This document shows positions 22,101 to 32,400 of a stretch of 64,000 nt of DNA, one piece after another. The first letter of the stretch is position 1. Each line of letters starts with the position of its first letter. The translations under genes were made by a program, and so were the position numbers. The notes under the pieces were generated by a model. That model ran no database searches. It worked only from the letters and a program-made list of their open reading frames with translations, and was not told where the DNA came from. This stretch comes from Gari tellinella (lineage: Eukaryota; Mollusca; Bivalvia; Cardiida; Psammobiidae). The stretch covers positions 25,431,550-25,495,549 of the forward strand of contig OV277864.1 of NCBI GenBank assembly GCA_922989275.2, read 5' to 3'.

Positions 22101-22544
22101 ATGATTTGATATTTGACAAAACTTCAAAATAATTGCCACCCACGTGTCTAGATTTCTTGTACTTTGCATTGCATTTTAAGTTTCATTTAAACTTTAAAGA
22201 ATAATACCATAATTCCTTAAGGAGCATTCTTGCTTTTCTTTCAACCTGCTTAAAGTAACCATCTGGAAATATACCGGACAGCTTTCTGTGTTTTTGTTCG
22301 GGACTTCCTAGGTGGGGGCTATTTGCCATAGTGTAAGAGTTATTAGGTGTTAAAAGGGCATACTATTTTGTTTAGTACAGTAATGAATAAAATGTTCTTC
22401 TCTTCTCATACATGTCATTTTCATGTTTTTCAGCTTGACTGGCTTGTATTCGCTGTGATGACTCTGCCATCTCTGGGTATCCCCTTCCTACTGTGGTACT
22501 CCAGCAAGTCCAAATACGACACACCAAAGCCAAAGAAAAGTTAA
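15957..22544 (+). CDS. SSR2: Translocon-associated protein subunit beta (TRAP-beta / SSR2)
   Basis: Coding exons 15957-16126, 20499-20597, 21242-21356, 21881-21958 and 22434-22544 join in frame to 190 aa (human SSR2 is about 183). TRAP-beta is a single-pass ER membrane subunit of the TRAP complex next to the Sec61 channel. Seen here: signal peptide (residues 1-20, [20 protein letters not shown]), a lumenal domain with [11 protein letters not shown] and [14 protein letters not shown]-glycosylation sequons N93-V-S and N109-F-T with the same 16-residue spacing as human, the signature EFDRRFSPH, a membrane segment near residues 156-178, and a short basic cytosolic tail ending KPKKS. The start is the first ATG and follows a splice acceptor directly, so the 5' UTR is in an unplaced upstream exon. 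Introns are full of MITEs; intron 2 looks U12-type. Confidence 0.96.
16207..16459 (+). mobile_element. Family D MITE, intact (253 bp)
   Basis: TTAACCCTTTACCTGATAGC to AGGGAAATGGTTAA. Its hairpin spans 16259-16327 (AAAGCAGGTTGAAAGTAAAG with mirror arm). The copy at 40564-40816 is also 253 bp, in the opposite orientation and nearly identical, making these two the family reference. Confidence 0.85.
16460..17333 (+). other. SSR2 intron 1 sequence without recognised elements
   Basis: No exon or complete repeat is visible. There is a faint B-like GGAAACAGTTTGGGTTTCAA at 16467. Confidence 0.4.
17334..17558 (-). mobile_element. Family A MITE (225 bp)
   Basis: The right end ATTTTCTCCACTG is followed by TA; the left end has drifted to CGGTGGGGAAAATG. 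Central palindrome at about 17441-17495 with CAAACAGTTTGGTGC and GCTCCAAACTGTTTG outer arms. Confidence 0.75.
17584..18003 (+). repeat. Tandem duplication, unit 1 (420 bp)
   Basis: Starts GTCGTACACTTTCCTAC, contains a truncated family A MITE (CAATAAACGCATTTG to TATTCTCTACTGTA) and ends CAGAAGAAAACACTAAT. Unit 2 begins 522 bp later. Confidence 0.85.
18207..19800. mobile_element. PIF/Harbinger-like non-autonomous DNA transposon (1594 bp)
   Basis: Ends are GGCCTAAAAAAAA and TTTTTTTTGGCC; the inverted similarity extends through GTGTTTAGGGCAAC and a CTACCTA motif. A 3-bp TTA duplication flanks it (18204-18206 and 19801-19803), the target typical of PIF/Harbinger elements. The empty site is known from unit 1 of the duplication. 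Subterminal CTATGACAC and GTGTCATAG also pair. No DDE transposase is readable, and the small open frames are unremarkable. A second palindromic element sits inside at 18864-19096. Confidence 0.85.
18864..19096. mobile_element. MITE nested in the Harbinger-like element
   Basis: Perfect 19-bp inverted ends ATTGGTCGTATTCGAATCA. Inside, GTTGTCAACG-type motifs recur in both orientations. Superfamily not determined. Confidence 0.65.
20272..20368 (+). mobile_element. Short Penelope-like retroelement tail with 14-bp target duplication
   Basis: A 97-bp insertion is flanked by the direct repeat CTTCTTTTTATATG (20258-20271 and 20369-20382). It contains CCTGAAGAAG, a GTCTA/TAGAC stem and GACGAAACGTCGG, then AATAAA. 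This resembles the hammerhead-like segment known at ends of Penelope-like elements. No coding part remains. Superfamily assignment rests on this motif and is inference. Confidence 0.55.
20499..20597 (+). CDS. SSR2: SSR2 coding exon 2
   Basis: Acceptor TTTTGCAG. Encodes the lumenal segment from AYNVQLSDE to WERIAP, phase 2 out. The donor GTATCCTTT matches the U12 consensus exactly. Confidence 0.93.
20676..20840 (+). repeat. Degraded family C-related element
   Basis: TTAACACATTCAACCCTAGC, GTAAACAGTGTAGACC and CGTACTGTTTGTCATTTTGC are visible, within SSR2 intron 2. The same variant occurs at about 8395-8530. Confidence 0.5.
20985..21178 (+). mobile_element. Family D MITE in SSR2 intron 2
   Basis: TTAACCAATTGCCCCATAGC start, hairpin at 21036-21102, right end TATGGGGTAATGTGTTAG decayed. 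It ends about 45 bp before the predicted U12 branch site. Confidence 0.65.
21242..21356 (+). CDS. SSR2: SSR2 coding exon 3
   Basis: Branch-site match TTCCTTGAC at 21223-21231, then acceptor GGACTAG. Encodes [20 protein letters not shown] and following residues with both sequons; donor AACAG|GTAAGA. A broken inverted copy lies at 13764-13928. Confidence 0.94.
21881..21958 (+). CDS. SSR2: SSR2 coding exon 4
   Basis: Acceptor CCTATTACAG, donor GTG|GTAAGT, phase 0 at both ends. Encodes [20 protein letters not shown] and the RFSPH motif. Confidence 0.95.
22434..22544 (+). CDS. SSR2: SSR2 coding exon 5 and stop
   Basis: Acceptor TTTTTCAG. Encodes the membrane segment ([20 protein letters not shown]) and tail; stop TAA at 22542-22544. 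Confidence 0.96.
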   Translation, partial: LDWLVFAVMTLPSLGIPFLLWYSSKSKYDTPKPKKS

Positions 22545-22763
22545 CTCTTGATACCCTTCTAGGTTCTAAAATTTAATCGTCATCAATGTCTCCATTGTCT
22601 AGGAATTTAACTTATTATACAAACAAAATGCAAATGATTTTTAGACAACATCTGTGGTTAAAATTGGCAGATTGACCACCATGTTTTGCTGAAGACAGCC
22701 ATAGTAAATAGTATATATTGTGCTTAAAGTAGCACATTTTGTGGTTAAATGACACAGACGTTC

Positions 22764-22769
22764 AATAAA
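22764..22769 (+). terminator. Candidate SSR2 polyadenylation signal
   Basis: AATAAA 220 bp after the stop codon. Further AATAAA motifs at 23404 and 24909 allow longer 3' UTRs. Confidence 0.45.
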
Positions 22770-22894
22770 GTCCTCTTAGGCTAAAGCAAAAAGAATTCTG
22801 CTACATTTAACACTCATAAAGGTGTTTTTTGTTATTTATTTTTTCAAATAACAAGTTTATGTTAATAATGATAACTTTTCAGACACTACTAAAA

Positions 22895-22972
22895 ATGTTA
22901 ACAAATAGTGCAGACTCTGGCCAGAGGGTTCATTCAGAAGCCCTCTGATCAGGGTCTACTTTGCAAAGGATA
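22895..22972 (+). repeat. Family C hairpin fragment
   Basis: AATAGTGCAGACTCTGGCC and CCCTCTGATCAGGGTCTACT arms, possibly transcribed in the SSR2 3' UTR. From here to about 24290 only another weak C fragment at 23990-24050 is visible. Confidence 0.5.
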
Positions 22973-24293
22973 TAGATTGCGGATATTTGCTCATTAAGGA
23001 TTTTCTCTGCCACTATGAATCACAGACAATCTTTGATATATTTGTAAATCAGTTTTCAAGACACCTTTATCACTCTACCATCATCATAATCATATGTGTA
23101 TATATGATCTCTGCTCAGGTTTTAACCATGTCTGTCAGATTTATATGTAGATTTTGTTACCTGTGGCATGAGTGTGAAATAGACTAATTCAAAGTGTTAA
23201 AAGACGAAATAAGGTGTGATTGTAGCAGTATTTAATTGGAAAAAAATAATCAAATATGCATATAACAATTGTGCTAAGATAGTAAAACATTCCAGCTTTA
23301 TAAGAAACTGAATGGTAAAACTTGTGCATAATTTTGATTTAATACATTGATCAGTAAACTGTAATTTATCTCTTATATGCAGTCATTCCTGTATCAAGTG
23401 ACCAATAAAAATAACATATGTATATATAGTCTATATTACAGGTGGCATTTAAATGTAAGACAAACAAAAGACACAAAGACAGGAGCTTTCTGTCTTACTT
23501 TTGTCCCGCAATTAAGAAGCCACCTGTCTTTAAATAATGATCATCAGTCTCCTTTACTTAAAAGTCACTTAAAACAAGTTTGATTGTAAGCATTATAGAT
23601 ACAGTATATATTTTGTTAAAATGTTGATGAAAAATGTCATAATCGACTTAATCGTAAGGCTGAATTCAAACTGCAAGAAGTTGAGGTATTCAATACTTGA
23701 AATTCTTGAATACATTTATATAAAGAAAGCAAAAATTAAAAAGATGTATTGTCGTATCAAGTGATGCCATGAAAACATCTTGTGCCGAAAAATTGAAAGA
23801 AAGTGATTATACTGATCTTTCAAATGATAAGCCATCTTTTGATATAACAAACTGTTTTAGCAGTTAACAATAAATGGTTTAAACTTTAATGAAGATGATT
23901 TATAATAAAATCATGCTAAGTGCTAGTCTGCAATTTTGTTATATGAGCTGCACGGTCTACACTCTTTAGTAGGATCAGATTCAACAGTATTTGATCAACA
24001 TTTTTGCAAACTGTGCAGACCCTGGTCAGGCATGTCCTGATGCCATGCCCATAATGTTGCACAAGCAGATATGAGAGAAAAATGTGGGTCTGTTGTTGAC
24101 TTTTATTTCAATGTCATACATTTAGATTTTTATTTACAAAAAACAGTAAAACTTATGTTAAGCAACTTTTGGTGAGTTACTGCTAAATGCAAGACAGTTA
24201 TACACAAAGTGCCTATAGGAGTTTTGTGGATTATTTTGTCTTGTATTTAATGTATTTTTCAAATACCACAAGTTCATCTTCTTGAGTGGCAAT

Positions 24294-24430
24294 TTAACCC
24301 AATAGCCAGTTGCAGTTTCGAAGTCAGAGGATCACTAAAAACAGGTTAAATGTAAAGCAGAATGCTCCTTAAGGAGCATTCTGCTTCACTTTCAACCTGC
24401 TTTAAACTACCTACTAGAAACGCCTTTTTT
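24294..24430 (+). mobile_element. Family D MITE, right part lost
   Basis: TTAACCCAATAGCCAGTTGC start. The hairpin tip reads ATGCTCC-TTAA-GGAGCAT, differing from the D reference by a compensated base pair. Confidence 0.6.
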
Positions 24431-24547
24431 TTTATAGGTGATAACTATTTTTCTAAGTGTAGACATATAATCAGAGGCGTGTTTACTCCTTAACACAAGT
24501 TTTAGTGTTTATTAAAGATATGCACATGTCATTCTTGTAAACGCATA

Positions 24548-24787
24548 CAGTGGAGAAAACGTTATTCTTTCCCAATAAACGTGTTTACTCTAAAACTATT
24601 ATTTCCATTACAAACTGCTTGGAGCCAGATCAGACGCCGGGTAACCCGGCGTCTGATCAGGCTCCAAACTGTTTGCCACTCAGCTTAAAAGAAATCCTGA
24701 GAAATATCAAAAAGTTGTCATTTTTCTTCATTTAAGTGTTTGCGAACGTTTGGGTTTAAACGGAAAAGAATAACGTTTTCTCCATTG
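24548..24787 (+). mobile_element. Family A MITE (240 bp)
   Basis: CAGTGGAGAAAACGTTATTC to GAATAACGTTTTCTCCATTG, TA on both sides. Central palindrome GCCAGATCAGACGCCGGGTA facing GCGTCTGATCAGGC. Confidence 0.85.
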
Positions 24788-25146
24788 TATTTGTGTTGGC
24801 ATTATCATATCATGATGTTTGAGTGAATGTTTATCATGGAAAAGGTCGTATGTATGTGAGAGAGGCAGTGTTTTAGTAGTTGTCATTTTGTCCAAGTGTC
24901 TATTTGTCAATAAAAATGTTTTCACATACCATTGGCTGTTTTATCTTTTAAATCCTTGGCTTTAGTCATGGAATATTTGTAATATTTAGTAAAATAATTG
25001 TAGTGAAGTTTTCCCATAATAAATTTCAATGCTCCAGCTATTTAGCATTTCTGTTAAACTCTTACATGTATATTTCTTAACCGTTTCACGGTGAAATTTA
25101 ACTGAATGTTTTAACCTCTCCTGCTAAAGTTATTATACAAAATTCG
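24788..25146. other. Spacer without recognised gene
   Basis: Only fragments such as TTAACCGTTTCACGG near 25079 are visible. Confidence 0.35.
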
Positions 25147-25350
25147 CTTAACTCTTTGCATGCTGGGTAATTTTTTCATCTTCAATATTTGTCGTCTGCT
25201 ACTGTTATAAAAATAGACTTTAAAAAATTATTTTCAAAACAGCCTGACCAGATTGGATTCTGATGTGACGCGGCATCTCATCAGGATCCTAACTGTTTGC
25301 AAATGTTATCACTGTGGGGACATATAAGCCGCTAACATGCAAACAGTTAA
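25147..25350. repeat. Family B variant
   Basis: Starts TTAACTCTTTGCATGCTGGG; GTCGTCTGCT, GACGCGGCATCTCATCAGGA and CTAACTGTTTGCAAATG follow in family order. Right end GCTAACATGCAAACAGTTAA. Confidence 0.5.
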
Positions 25351-25495
25351 AAGAAAAGTTGACTAGAAATATGGAAACGAATGCCAAACAGTTTGGATCA
25401 TGCCGAGTCTGAATCCAAACTGCTTGCAATGATATGTCCTTACTATGCTGACTCTCCAAATACAGACTATTTAACACTGACGCTCTCCCAAAATA

Positions 25496-25693
25496 CAGTA
25501 GAACCTCTCTGTTACGACCACTAAGATGTGCCAAATATTAGTCGTTTAAGACGGGTGACTGCTTAAAGTAATGTGAAAGTAAAACAAAGCTCCTACAGGA
25601 GCTTTGTTTCACTTTCACATTGCTTTAAGCTGTCACCTGTCCTTTATACGGACTTTATCTTCTTTTAGTGGTCGTAATAGAGAGGTTCTACTG
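25496..25693. mobile_element. Family E pogo-like MITE, intact (198 bp)
   Basis: Inverted ends CAGTAGAACCTCTCT plus GTTACGACCACTAA pair for almost 30 bp, with TA on each side. A central hairpin (TAAAGTAATGTGAAAGTAAA facing TTTCACTTTCACATTGCTTT) resembles the D hairpin in sequence. CAGTA-initial ends plus TA targets are the hallmark of pogo/Lemi-type MITEs. Confidence 0.85.
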
Positions 25694-26029
25694 TATTAGA
25701 AATAATTGAAAACCGTGCATACCCAGAAAAGCGGGCTCCTTAAGAGGCTCTCTGATCTGGGTGAACACTTTACAAATTATGGATATGCATACTTGATACC
25801 CGCGCAGTAAGTGTTAAGACAACCCCCATTTGCAAACAGTCTCGATCCTGATCAGATGCCAAGTTGTTGTTACGGTTTTACTGTTATATGTCCACTTGTC
25901 TTTCAACAGAAAACTTTTCAAGCTGTCACACAGTCGGAAAGAGTTATTTTTTCCGTTTAAACGCAGACACATGCCAATAAAATGTAGAAAACATTTTGGT
26001 ACTTTTGACTAACTTTTAGCTTGTCTGTT

Positions 26030-26525
26030 TCGAAGAAACTACGAGCTATTGTCATCACTCCGGCGTCTGCGTTGTTGTCGCCCGAAATCTTAACGTTGGC
26101 TATAACTTTAGAACTTCATGTGATACAGACTTACATATTTGGTACTGTACTCCCCTCAAAAAGAGCTTGAGCTCAGTACAACTTGGGTCATGTTCGACAA
26201 AGATCAAGGCCAGCAAGAGGTCAAATAGGGTGAATTTTACATTGTCCATAACTTTAGATCTGCATGTGATAGATATGTATTCAACTCATGAAGCTCTTGA
26301 GTTCAGTACAACTTTGGTAATGTCAGACAAAGGTCAGTGTCATTTAGAGGTCAAATAGGGTTGATTTAACGTTGACAATAACTCTTAAACAACGTGCGGT
26401 AGAAACTTCAGATTTCCCATGTGTACTCAATGCAAGTAGCTCTTGGGCTCAGTATAATTTGGACCATGTCAGACGAAGGTCAAGGTCATTTAGAACCACC
26501 ACAGAAGACGGACTGACAAATAGTC
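26030..26525 (+). repeat. Family K repeat with AGGTCA half-sites
   Basis: Three to four diverged units contain ACTTTAGAACTTCATGTGAT, GAGCTTGAGCTCAGTACAAC and TTGGGTCATGTTCGACAAAG. Extended half-site TCAAGGTCA and AGAGGTCA occur in the units. The opposite-orientation copy is at 5850-6560. Confidence 0.65.
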
Positions 26526-26639
26526 ATGCCAGACGAAAGCTATAATAATATATAACTGTTCTTTCTTAATCTATCAGGATAACAAAAACAGACGAGCGTT
26601 GGCATCCGCATGCGATGCTCTTGTATAATCTGAGCGACG

Positions 26640-26760
26640 AACAGTTTGGAGCCTGAACAGACACCAGGTTACCCGTCTCTCGCTCCAAATGGTTTGCAAT
26701 GGATATAATAGTTTTAGCGTAAACGCATATCTTGGGGAAAATATAACGTACTCTCCACTG
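26640..26760 (-). repeat. Family A fragment
   Basis: ACAGTTTGGAGCCTGAACAG through CTCTCCACTG; the left third is missing. Confidence 0.6.
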
Positions 26761-26832
26761 TAACATCATTATTTTGTTTGGATTCAAGGGAACTTCTAGA
26801 ACACAGGTCAGGGAAACGCAACCGGAGACATA

Positions 26833-27074
26833 CAGTGGAGAAAACGTTATTCTTTCCCAATAAACGCATTTACGCTAAAACTGTTATTTCCTATGCAAAC
26901 AGTTTGGAGCCGGATCAGATGCCGGGTAACCCGGCGTCTGATCAGGCTCCAAACTGTTTGCCACCAATATTAACATGAATTATCCGAATTACTAAAAAAG
27001 TTGTACTTTTCTACGTTTGAGTGCTTTGCGTTTCGTTTGTGTTTAAACGGGAAAGAATAACGTATTCTCCACTG
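26833..27074 (+). mobile_element. Family A MITE (242 bp)
   Basis: CAGTGGAGAAAACGTTATTC to TATTCTCCACTG, TA flanks, perfect central hairpin. Confidence 0.85.
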
Positions 27075-27381
27075 TATAATGAACTTGTAAATACAAAACA
27101 AATATAACGCTACACGAGATTTTATTACATGTACTTTGCAAATATCACCAACACGTCATTATCACAAAAACACCTCATGTCTAAAAACGTTTTTGCAAAT
27201 TGTGCAGACCGAGATTAATTTTTGTTATGGCAAAAAAGTGTAGACCTAGGATGTTTTGCAAAAATAGCAGATGTTGGACATTTGTAATCAGTGCAGATCC
27301 AGTATGTTTTGTTAAGTTTACATTTTTTCCCAAAGCGTAGACCATGAAGAGGTACTACGTTCCTTAGCGGGAGCTCTTTAA

Positions 27382-28324
27382 GGGTGTATCAATGTCATGA
27401 ATTTAAGAATTTTCAAAGTATATGAAAACACTTTCTGATGGTTTTGTATTGAAGAGCTATTTAAGATGAATGTAAAAATAGAAAAAGTGTACACTTTGGT
27501 GAACAACAGTTGGCTCAATGGCCATGTAAAATTTACCCCACCCACTTTCTCTTATTTTGTCCTTTTCAAACAGCCCGCTTCAATAAAATCCATTTTAAAT
27601 GAAAACAAATATGATAATTTGGTTTTGTGTTATTTATTTCCCATCTATGGTAGTATTTCTTCATACAAAAACTAATTTAAGAAAAAAACAGGCACCAAAT
27701 GTGAAATTTATAAAGCTCTAAATATCATCGATATGGTACTTTTTTGTTAATTTTGTAAGGGGAGATAACTCTTTTTACTTTAATAACTCAAAATTTTCAA
27801 CACTGACCTTTCAATTTCTTTTCATATTTTGAACTGCCTTTATATTGGCTTTCATTTGGTAGAATATAAGAAAAAGTTTAATAATAGAACTATTTCATTT
27901 TCAAACTTTTTTACTTTTTTTTTCATAAAATAAAATATCTAATAAAATCATGCCCTATAAAAAGCATATTTTTGATATTCGAGGATCCATATTGTTCAAA
28001 CCTAGTGCCTGCTTTGTCTAAATTTGGTTTCTATATGCGAAAATACCACCATAGAAATGAAATAAATAATGAAAACCCAAATGACCATGTTTGTTTTGTT
28101 TTGAAATAGATTTTACTGAAGCTTGTACTCTGAATGGGTAAAATTTGAGAGAAAAAGTCCAAATTTGACATACCTTTTTCAAATTGCTGTAGCTAAAAAA
28201 AAAGGACACCACCATATATATTTTTTTCCATTTTTTCATTCATCATAAATAGCTCTTCCAAAAAAACAATGAGAGAAAAAAAGTTTGATACTTTGAAAAA
28301 ATCGCTTATGGGTTGGATACACCC
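27382..28324. mobile_element. Family F foldback element, intact (943 bp)
   Basis: GGGTGTATCAATG at the left and TTGGATACACCC at the right, flanked by TTAA copies (27378-27381, 28325-28328). The two arms of about 450 nt are diverged inverted copies over their whole length. It interrupts a family C hairpin (GGGAGCTC-TTTAA | TTAA-GGTCTGCACT), which gives the target duplication directly. Each arm holds an inward open frame of about 70 codons (27466-27675 + and 28018-28239 -). Confidence 0.85.
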
Positions 28325-28358
28325 TTAAGGTCTGCACTATTTGATGCTATCCCCTATA

Positions 28359-28582
28359 CAGCGGAGAAGGTGATATTCTTTCCCAATATACGCGTTTACT
28401 TATTTCCGGTGCAAACAGTTTGGAACCGGATCATCCGATGTCTGATCTGACTCAAGACCGTTTGCCATTCAGATAAAAATAAGAATCAGAATTTGTAAAA
28501 CAGCTGAAATTTTCCTCATTTTATTGCTATGTGTTTGCTTTCGTTTGCGTTTAAACGGGAAAGAACAACGTCTTCTCCACTG
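28359..28582 (+). mobile_element. Family A MITE (224 bp)
   Basis: CAGCGGAGAAGGTGATATTC to CAACGTCTTCTCCACTG, TA flanks; the hairpin tip is shortened. Confidence 0.75.
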
Positions 28583-28689
28583 TACTTTTACCGGGCCACG
28601 GGCTAACAAGGAACTTACCCGGTACATTTATTAAACACGCTTGACCAATTCAGTCCTAGAGATGAGTATATTTGGCATTTAAACAATTT

Positions 28690-28785
28690 ACCTATGAAGA
28701 GTATACTTATCCTATACAACAGTGTAAACCCTGCTCAGAGGCCTCATGCAGAAACCCTCTGAGCAGGAACTTTGCTGTTTTTAAT
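28690..28785 (+). repeat. Family C hairpin fragment
   Basis: AACCCTGCTCAGAGGCCTC faces AACCCTCTGAGCAGGAAC. Confidence 0.5.
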
Positions 28786-29231
28786 TTTTATGTGCCCACC
28801 TATAAAGGTAGTCGGAGATTGCCTTGGCCCTGTCTGTCCGTCCGTACGTTCGTCCGTCAACATTTGGTTTGTCCGGAGTGTTTTTCGGAAAACTATTTGA
28901 AGGATATTAATGAAACTTGTCGTTTGCATACAGATCTGAAAGTGAGTCAATTTTCAGATTCATTCGATTTATTTTTATCTGCTCTTGATTTACTCAAATA
29001 TACTATAAAAGGTTGCCGGTGGGCATATTTTGTACCGTTTGCAATGCTCTCGTTCCAATATACATGTATCGTAAAAAATAAATAATACTACTACAGAGTA
29101 AACATGGACTATACTTAGTTGGATTTTTCAATTTAAATTTCCAGAGGTGAGCGAGTTCACTTTATAAGGAACTCTGCCAACACGCACCGTAGGTGAGTTT
29201 ATGGAAATCAACAGTCACAAGTGGACTTGTT

Positions 29232-29405
29232 CAGTAAACTCTCTCTATTACGACCACTAAATTGTTAAAGCAATGTGACAGTAAAACAGAAAGTTCCTTT
29301 ATAAAGGAGCTTTCTGTTTTACAGTCACCTTGCTTGAAACTGTCACATATCTTTCATAAGTCAATTAGCCTTTGTTTTAGTGGTCGGTATAGAGAGGTTT
29401 TACTG
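29232..29405. mobile_element. Family E pogo-like MITE that supplies the EEP gene's stop codon
   Basis: CAGTAAACTCTCTCT and, inverted at the right, CAGTAAAACCTCTCTA; the inner hairpin AAAGCAATGTGACAGTAAAA is E-type. The right TIR overlaps the last two codons (CAG TAA) of the minus-strand EEP gene, so the insertion sets its C-terminus and starts its 3' UTR. Confidence 0.8.
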
Positions 29406-29498
29406 TATATACAAGTTGACTCTGTTGACCATCACCAATATACCGTAGTGGTCAGAGAGAGGGTAGTCATCACCATCTATATTTTCGTCAAGAATTCT
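29400..29498 (-). CDS. EEP gene exon 7 and stop
   Basis: Minus-strand acceptor ATTTTTCAG|AGAATT, phase 0. Encodes RILDENIDGDDYPLSDHYG and a hydrophobic end, with the catalytic Ser-Asp-His. CAG TAA at the end belongs to the MITE at 29232-29405. Confidence 0.85.
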   Translation of the reverse strand, partial: RILDENIDGDDYPLSDHYGILVMVNRVNLYIQ

Positions 29499-32400
29499 CT
29501 GAAAAATATAAACCAAATATCTAAATATTTCACTGCCAAAGACCCAGACTGTATCGCTGCCATTTAACACAGTTTGGATACAGGTCAGATTGCTGGTATA
29601 CGTATATAACAGGTCAAACATGTTTAACACTAGTGTACTGAGTAATTCGTTGCTTTTGTTAGAATGTAAACATTTGATTTAAACAAAAACAGCGCACAGA
29701 CGACGTGTTTAGCTCGTCTGGTTTTCAATAGCTATTGTGGTAACTCCGGTGGCCTCGTCGTTATCGTTCGGCTTATTAAACGTTGGCCATAGTTCCTCAA
29801 TTTTATATAGAATCTTCATTTTGGGTATACTTCTTCAATTTTAATCTAAAATATTCATTTTACGTATGCGCGTTCATCTTTTCCAGTCCGATCCAGACAT
29901 ACCAAAATATTTTTCTAATTGACCTTTGACCTTTTTTTTTAATCTTCAAAAACAGGAGCGATGGCACCCGCATTCGCTGCTCTTGTTTAGCCCATTTGTG
30001 CACTCGATCCCATATATGGGACATAGGCAAACAGTGTAGACTCTGATCAGACGCCGCATTATGTGAACACTCACTGTTGCTGATAGGAATTTCAATATAA
30101 AACAAAATGAAAATTTTGACCAGGCATCCATTTGATAAAAAAGGATTTATCCAATATATTAACATGGAAGAATCCAGTGGGCATAAAGGGGTTAAACATA
30201 TGCTAACTGGGCGGTGAAATATCAAATGTTAAGAGCGAACCGATTGTCTTTAGCTTACACCAAACCCCGCCACACAACTAACTATACGCACACACACATA
30301 TACTAGAATTCTGTGGTACAAACTCCCTCATTCAGCAGTTGCCTGTCTACAGAGACTTCTATGTTCTTTGAAATATGGCAGGGCTGTCATTTCTCCGAAT
30401 TTTTCCTAAATCTTCGGATTTTTTTTAGTACAAGGCGCATTCTGCTTTACTTCCAGCTTGCTTTAAGCAGCCACATGTCAACAAAACTAGAAACATGTGG
30501 TAGGGTAAGGTATGATTCGTGAAATCGCACTTGAATTTGGAAATCTGAGAATTTTTCATGTCAACTTATGGCAGCCCTGATATGGCCCCAATATTAATCA
30601 TATATTGAATTGAGTCTGAGATCTTTCGCAAGCATTTTGAATTGTCAGATTTGAACAAAATCTAAAATCTGACGGATTTTAAAAAAGCTTGAGGCTTATC
30701 TCAGACTCGACTTAAATTTATAACCTTAGACCATGGTCGCTTAGCATACGCTCGACTGTAATCAGCTGTCATACATCATAGACATTGTCGTTTATTTTTG
30801 AACTGCAAACGACCCATAGAGTGGTCTTTATGTCTGTATTTTGTGAAATGTCAGACAGTTTAAACCTCATTATGATGACTTGTCTGTTTCAAATAATGGT
30901 ACATCATCTGCCAAAACGCAAACTCAGTTTTTATGATTATTAAGAGAAATTGAATATGACCGTCAAACAGGTTGGATAAGAACAGACACCGCGTTACATG
31001 GTGTCTGAACTGAATCCAAAAAGTTTAGAAATGTTAGTCAAGTCATGCTTGGTTGCCATGGCAAGAGTTAACCCTATCACTCTCAATGACGCCTTAAAAC
31101 GTATTTGCAAACATTTTTTATCCAGTTCAGACACCGCGTAACGCGGCGTCTGAACAGGATCAATACTGTTTGCCACTTGTTTTGAAATTATGTCATTGAA
31201 ATTGCCATGAATCTACCTTTGAAACGTGTCTTGTAGACAACAACATTGAAGCAGACGACAATAAAACGGGGGGGGGGGGGGGGGGGTAAAGCTCTCCCGA
31301 ATAATTTGATCATGAAAGGTTTAATATCAACCAAGAAAAACTCTCATAGTCCTGGGTAATTGTGGTCAAGTAGAGTTCAACGAGCTTGTAAATTCCAGTT
31401 GCAGTTATTTTTATAAACATGACATTTGTATATGGGAAATATGCTGAATATGCTGTTTTAAATCTTGTATGCATATGAAGAAACAAAAACCTCCTTCAGT
31501 TGTTTTACTTTTGCAAAAATGGCCGTTTTCGGAGATGTTTTTGTATTACGTGTATTATTTTCTTTTATATCAGTAAAATAGTTATAGAGTGGTCCCTCTG
31601 TCTCTGTTTCTCTCTATCTCCCTCGCTCACTCAAGAGAGACAGAGACGGAGATACAAAGAGACAGACTGTAAGAAAGTATGGAAATTGATGATATGTAGC
31701 AGCTGGCTCAACGTTCAGGGAAGTGAATGTACAGTCAGCTTAACGGTCATTTGGACTGAAAGTAGACCATAACTTTAGACTTTATTTTTCACTTTACAGT
31801 TACATGTAGCTTCTTAATGAACCGCACAGGTAATATAGTAATCATCTTTAGGAACTTTCTGCACTTTCTTACTCTGGGCTAATGTGTCATCAGTCATAAT
31901 ATCGCGGATGATTACTGTTTATCACCATACTTACCATCAAGCCTACATGAGTATGGTTCTTCAGCAGTACGTGGTCCAGTAAGAGATGTTGTTCAGTCTT
32001 TGCAAGTTTGTTGTACGGACACCACGTGCATATTCCCACATATTCCGCAAAGTAGCCTCGGTACCCATGCTTTATAAAGTCATAGTAGTGTGCTGAAATA
32101 TAAATATAAATATAATAGTTAAGTCTTGATATTGTGACATCTCACACGAACACTTGTTGCCAATTAACATTTTCCCTAGACTGGCACCAGTCTCTATAAT
32201 AGTTTATAATTTTTTCCCTTTGATTCATACTGGATTGTCTTTTCCTAACCTGGAGGTAAACCAGTGCTGGATTCTGCAGCAGGAATAAGGCCCACTGACA
32301 AACCATTGAAAAACAGAATACAATATCAAGAATAATATATTTATCAGAGTAGTAGCTAGTAATTTATTCCCCCAACTTAAGAAAATAGTTCCAATTCATG

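Noticed and set aside
28672..29085. 137-aa open frame as a possible gene
   Set aside because: It begins in a C hairpin fragment and has no recognisable domain or splice partner.
31830..31889. Alternative last exon of the EEP gene (acceptor AGCCCAG, frame ending at a TAA)
   Set aside because: It would leave a 45-nt intron and lose the catalytic SDH motif, whereas the exon at 29498-29400 supplies PLSDHYG in the correct phase.
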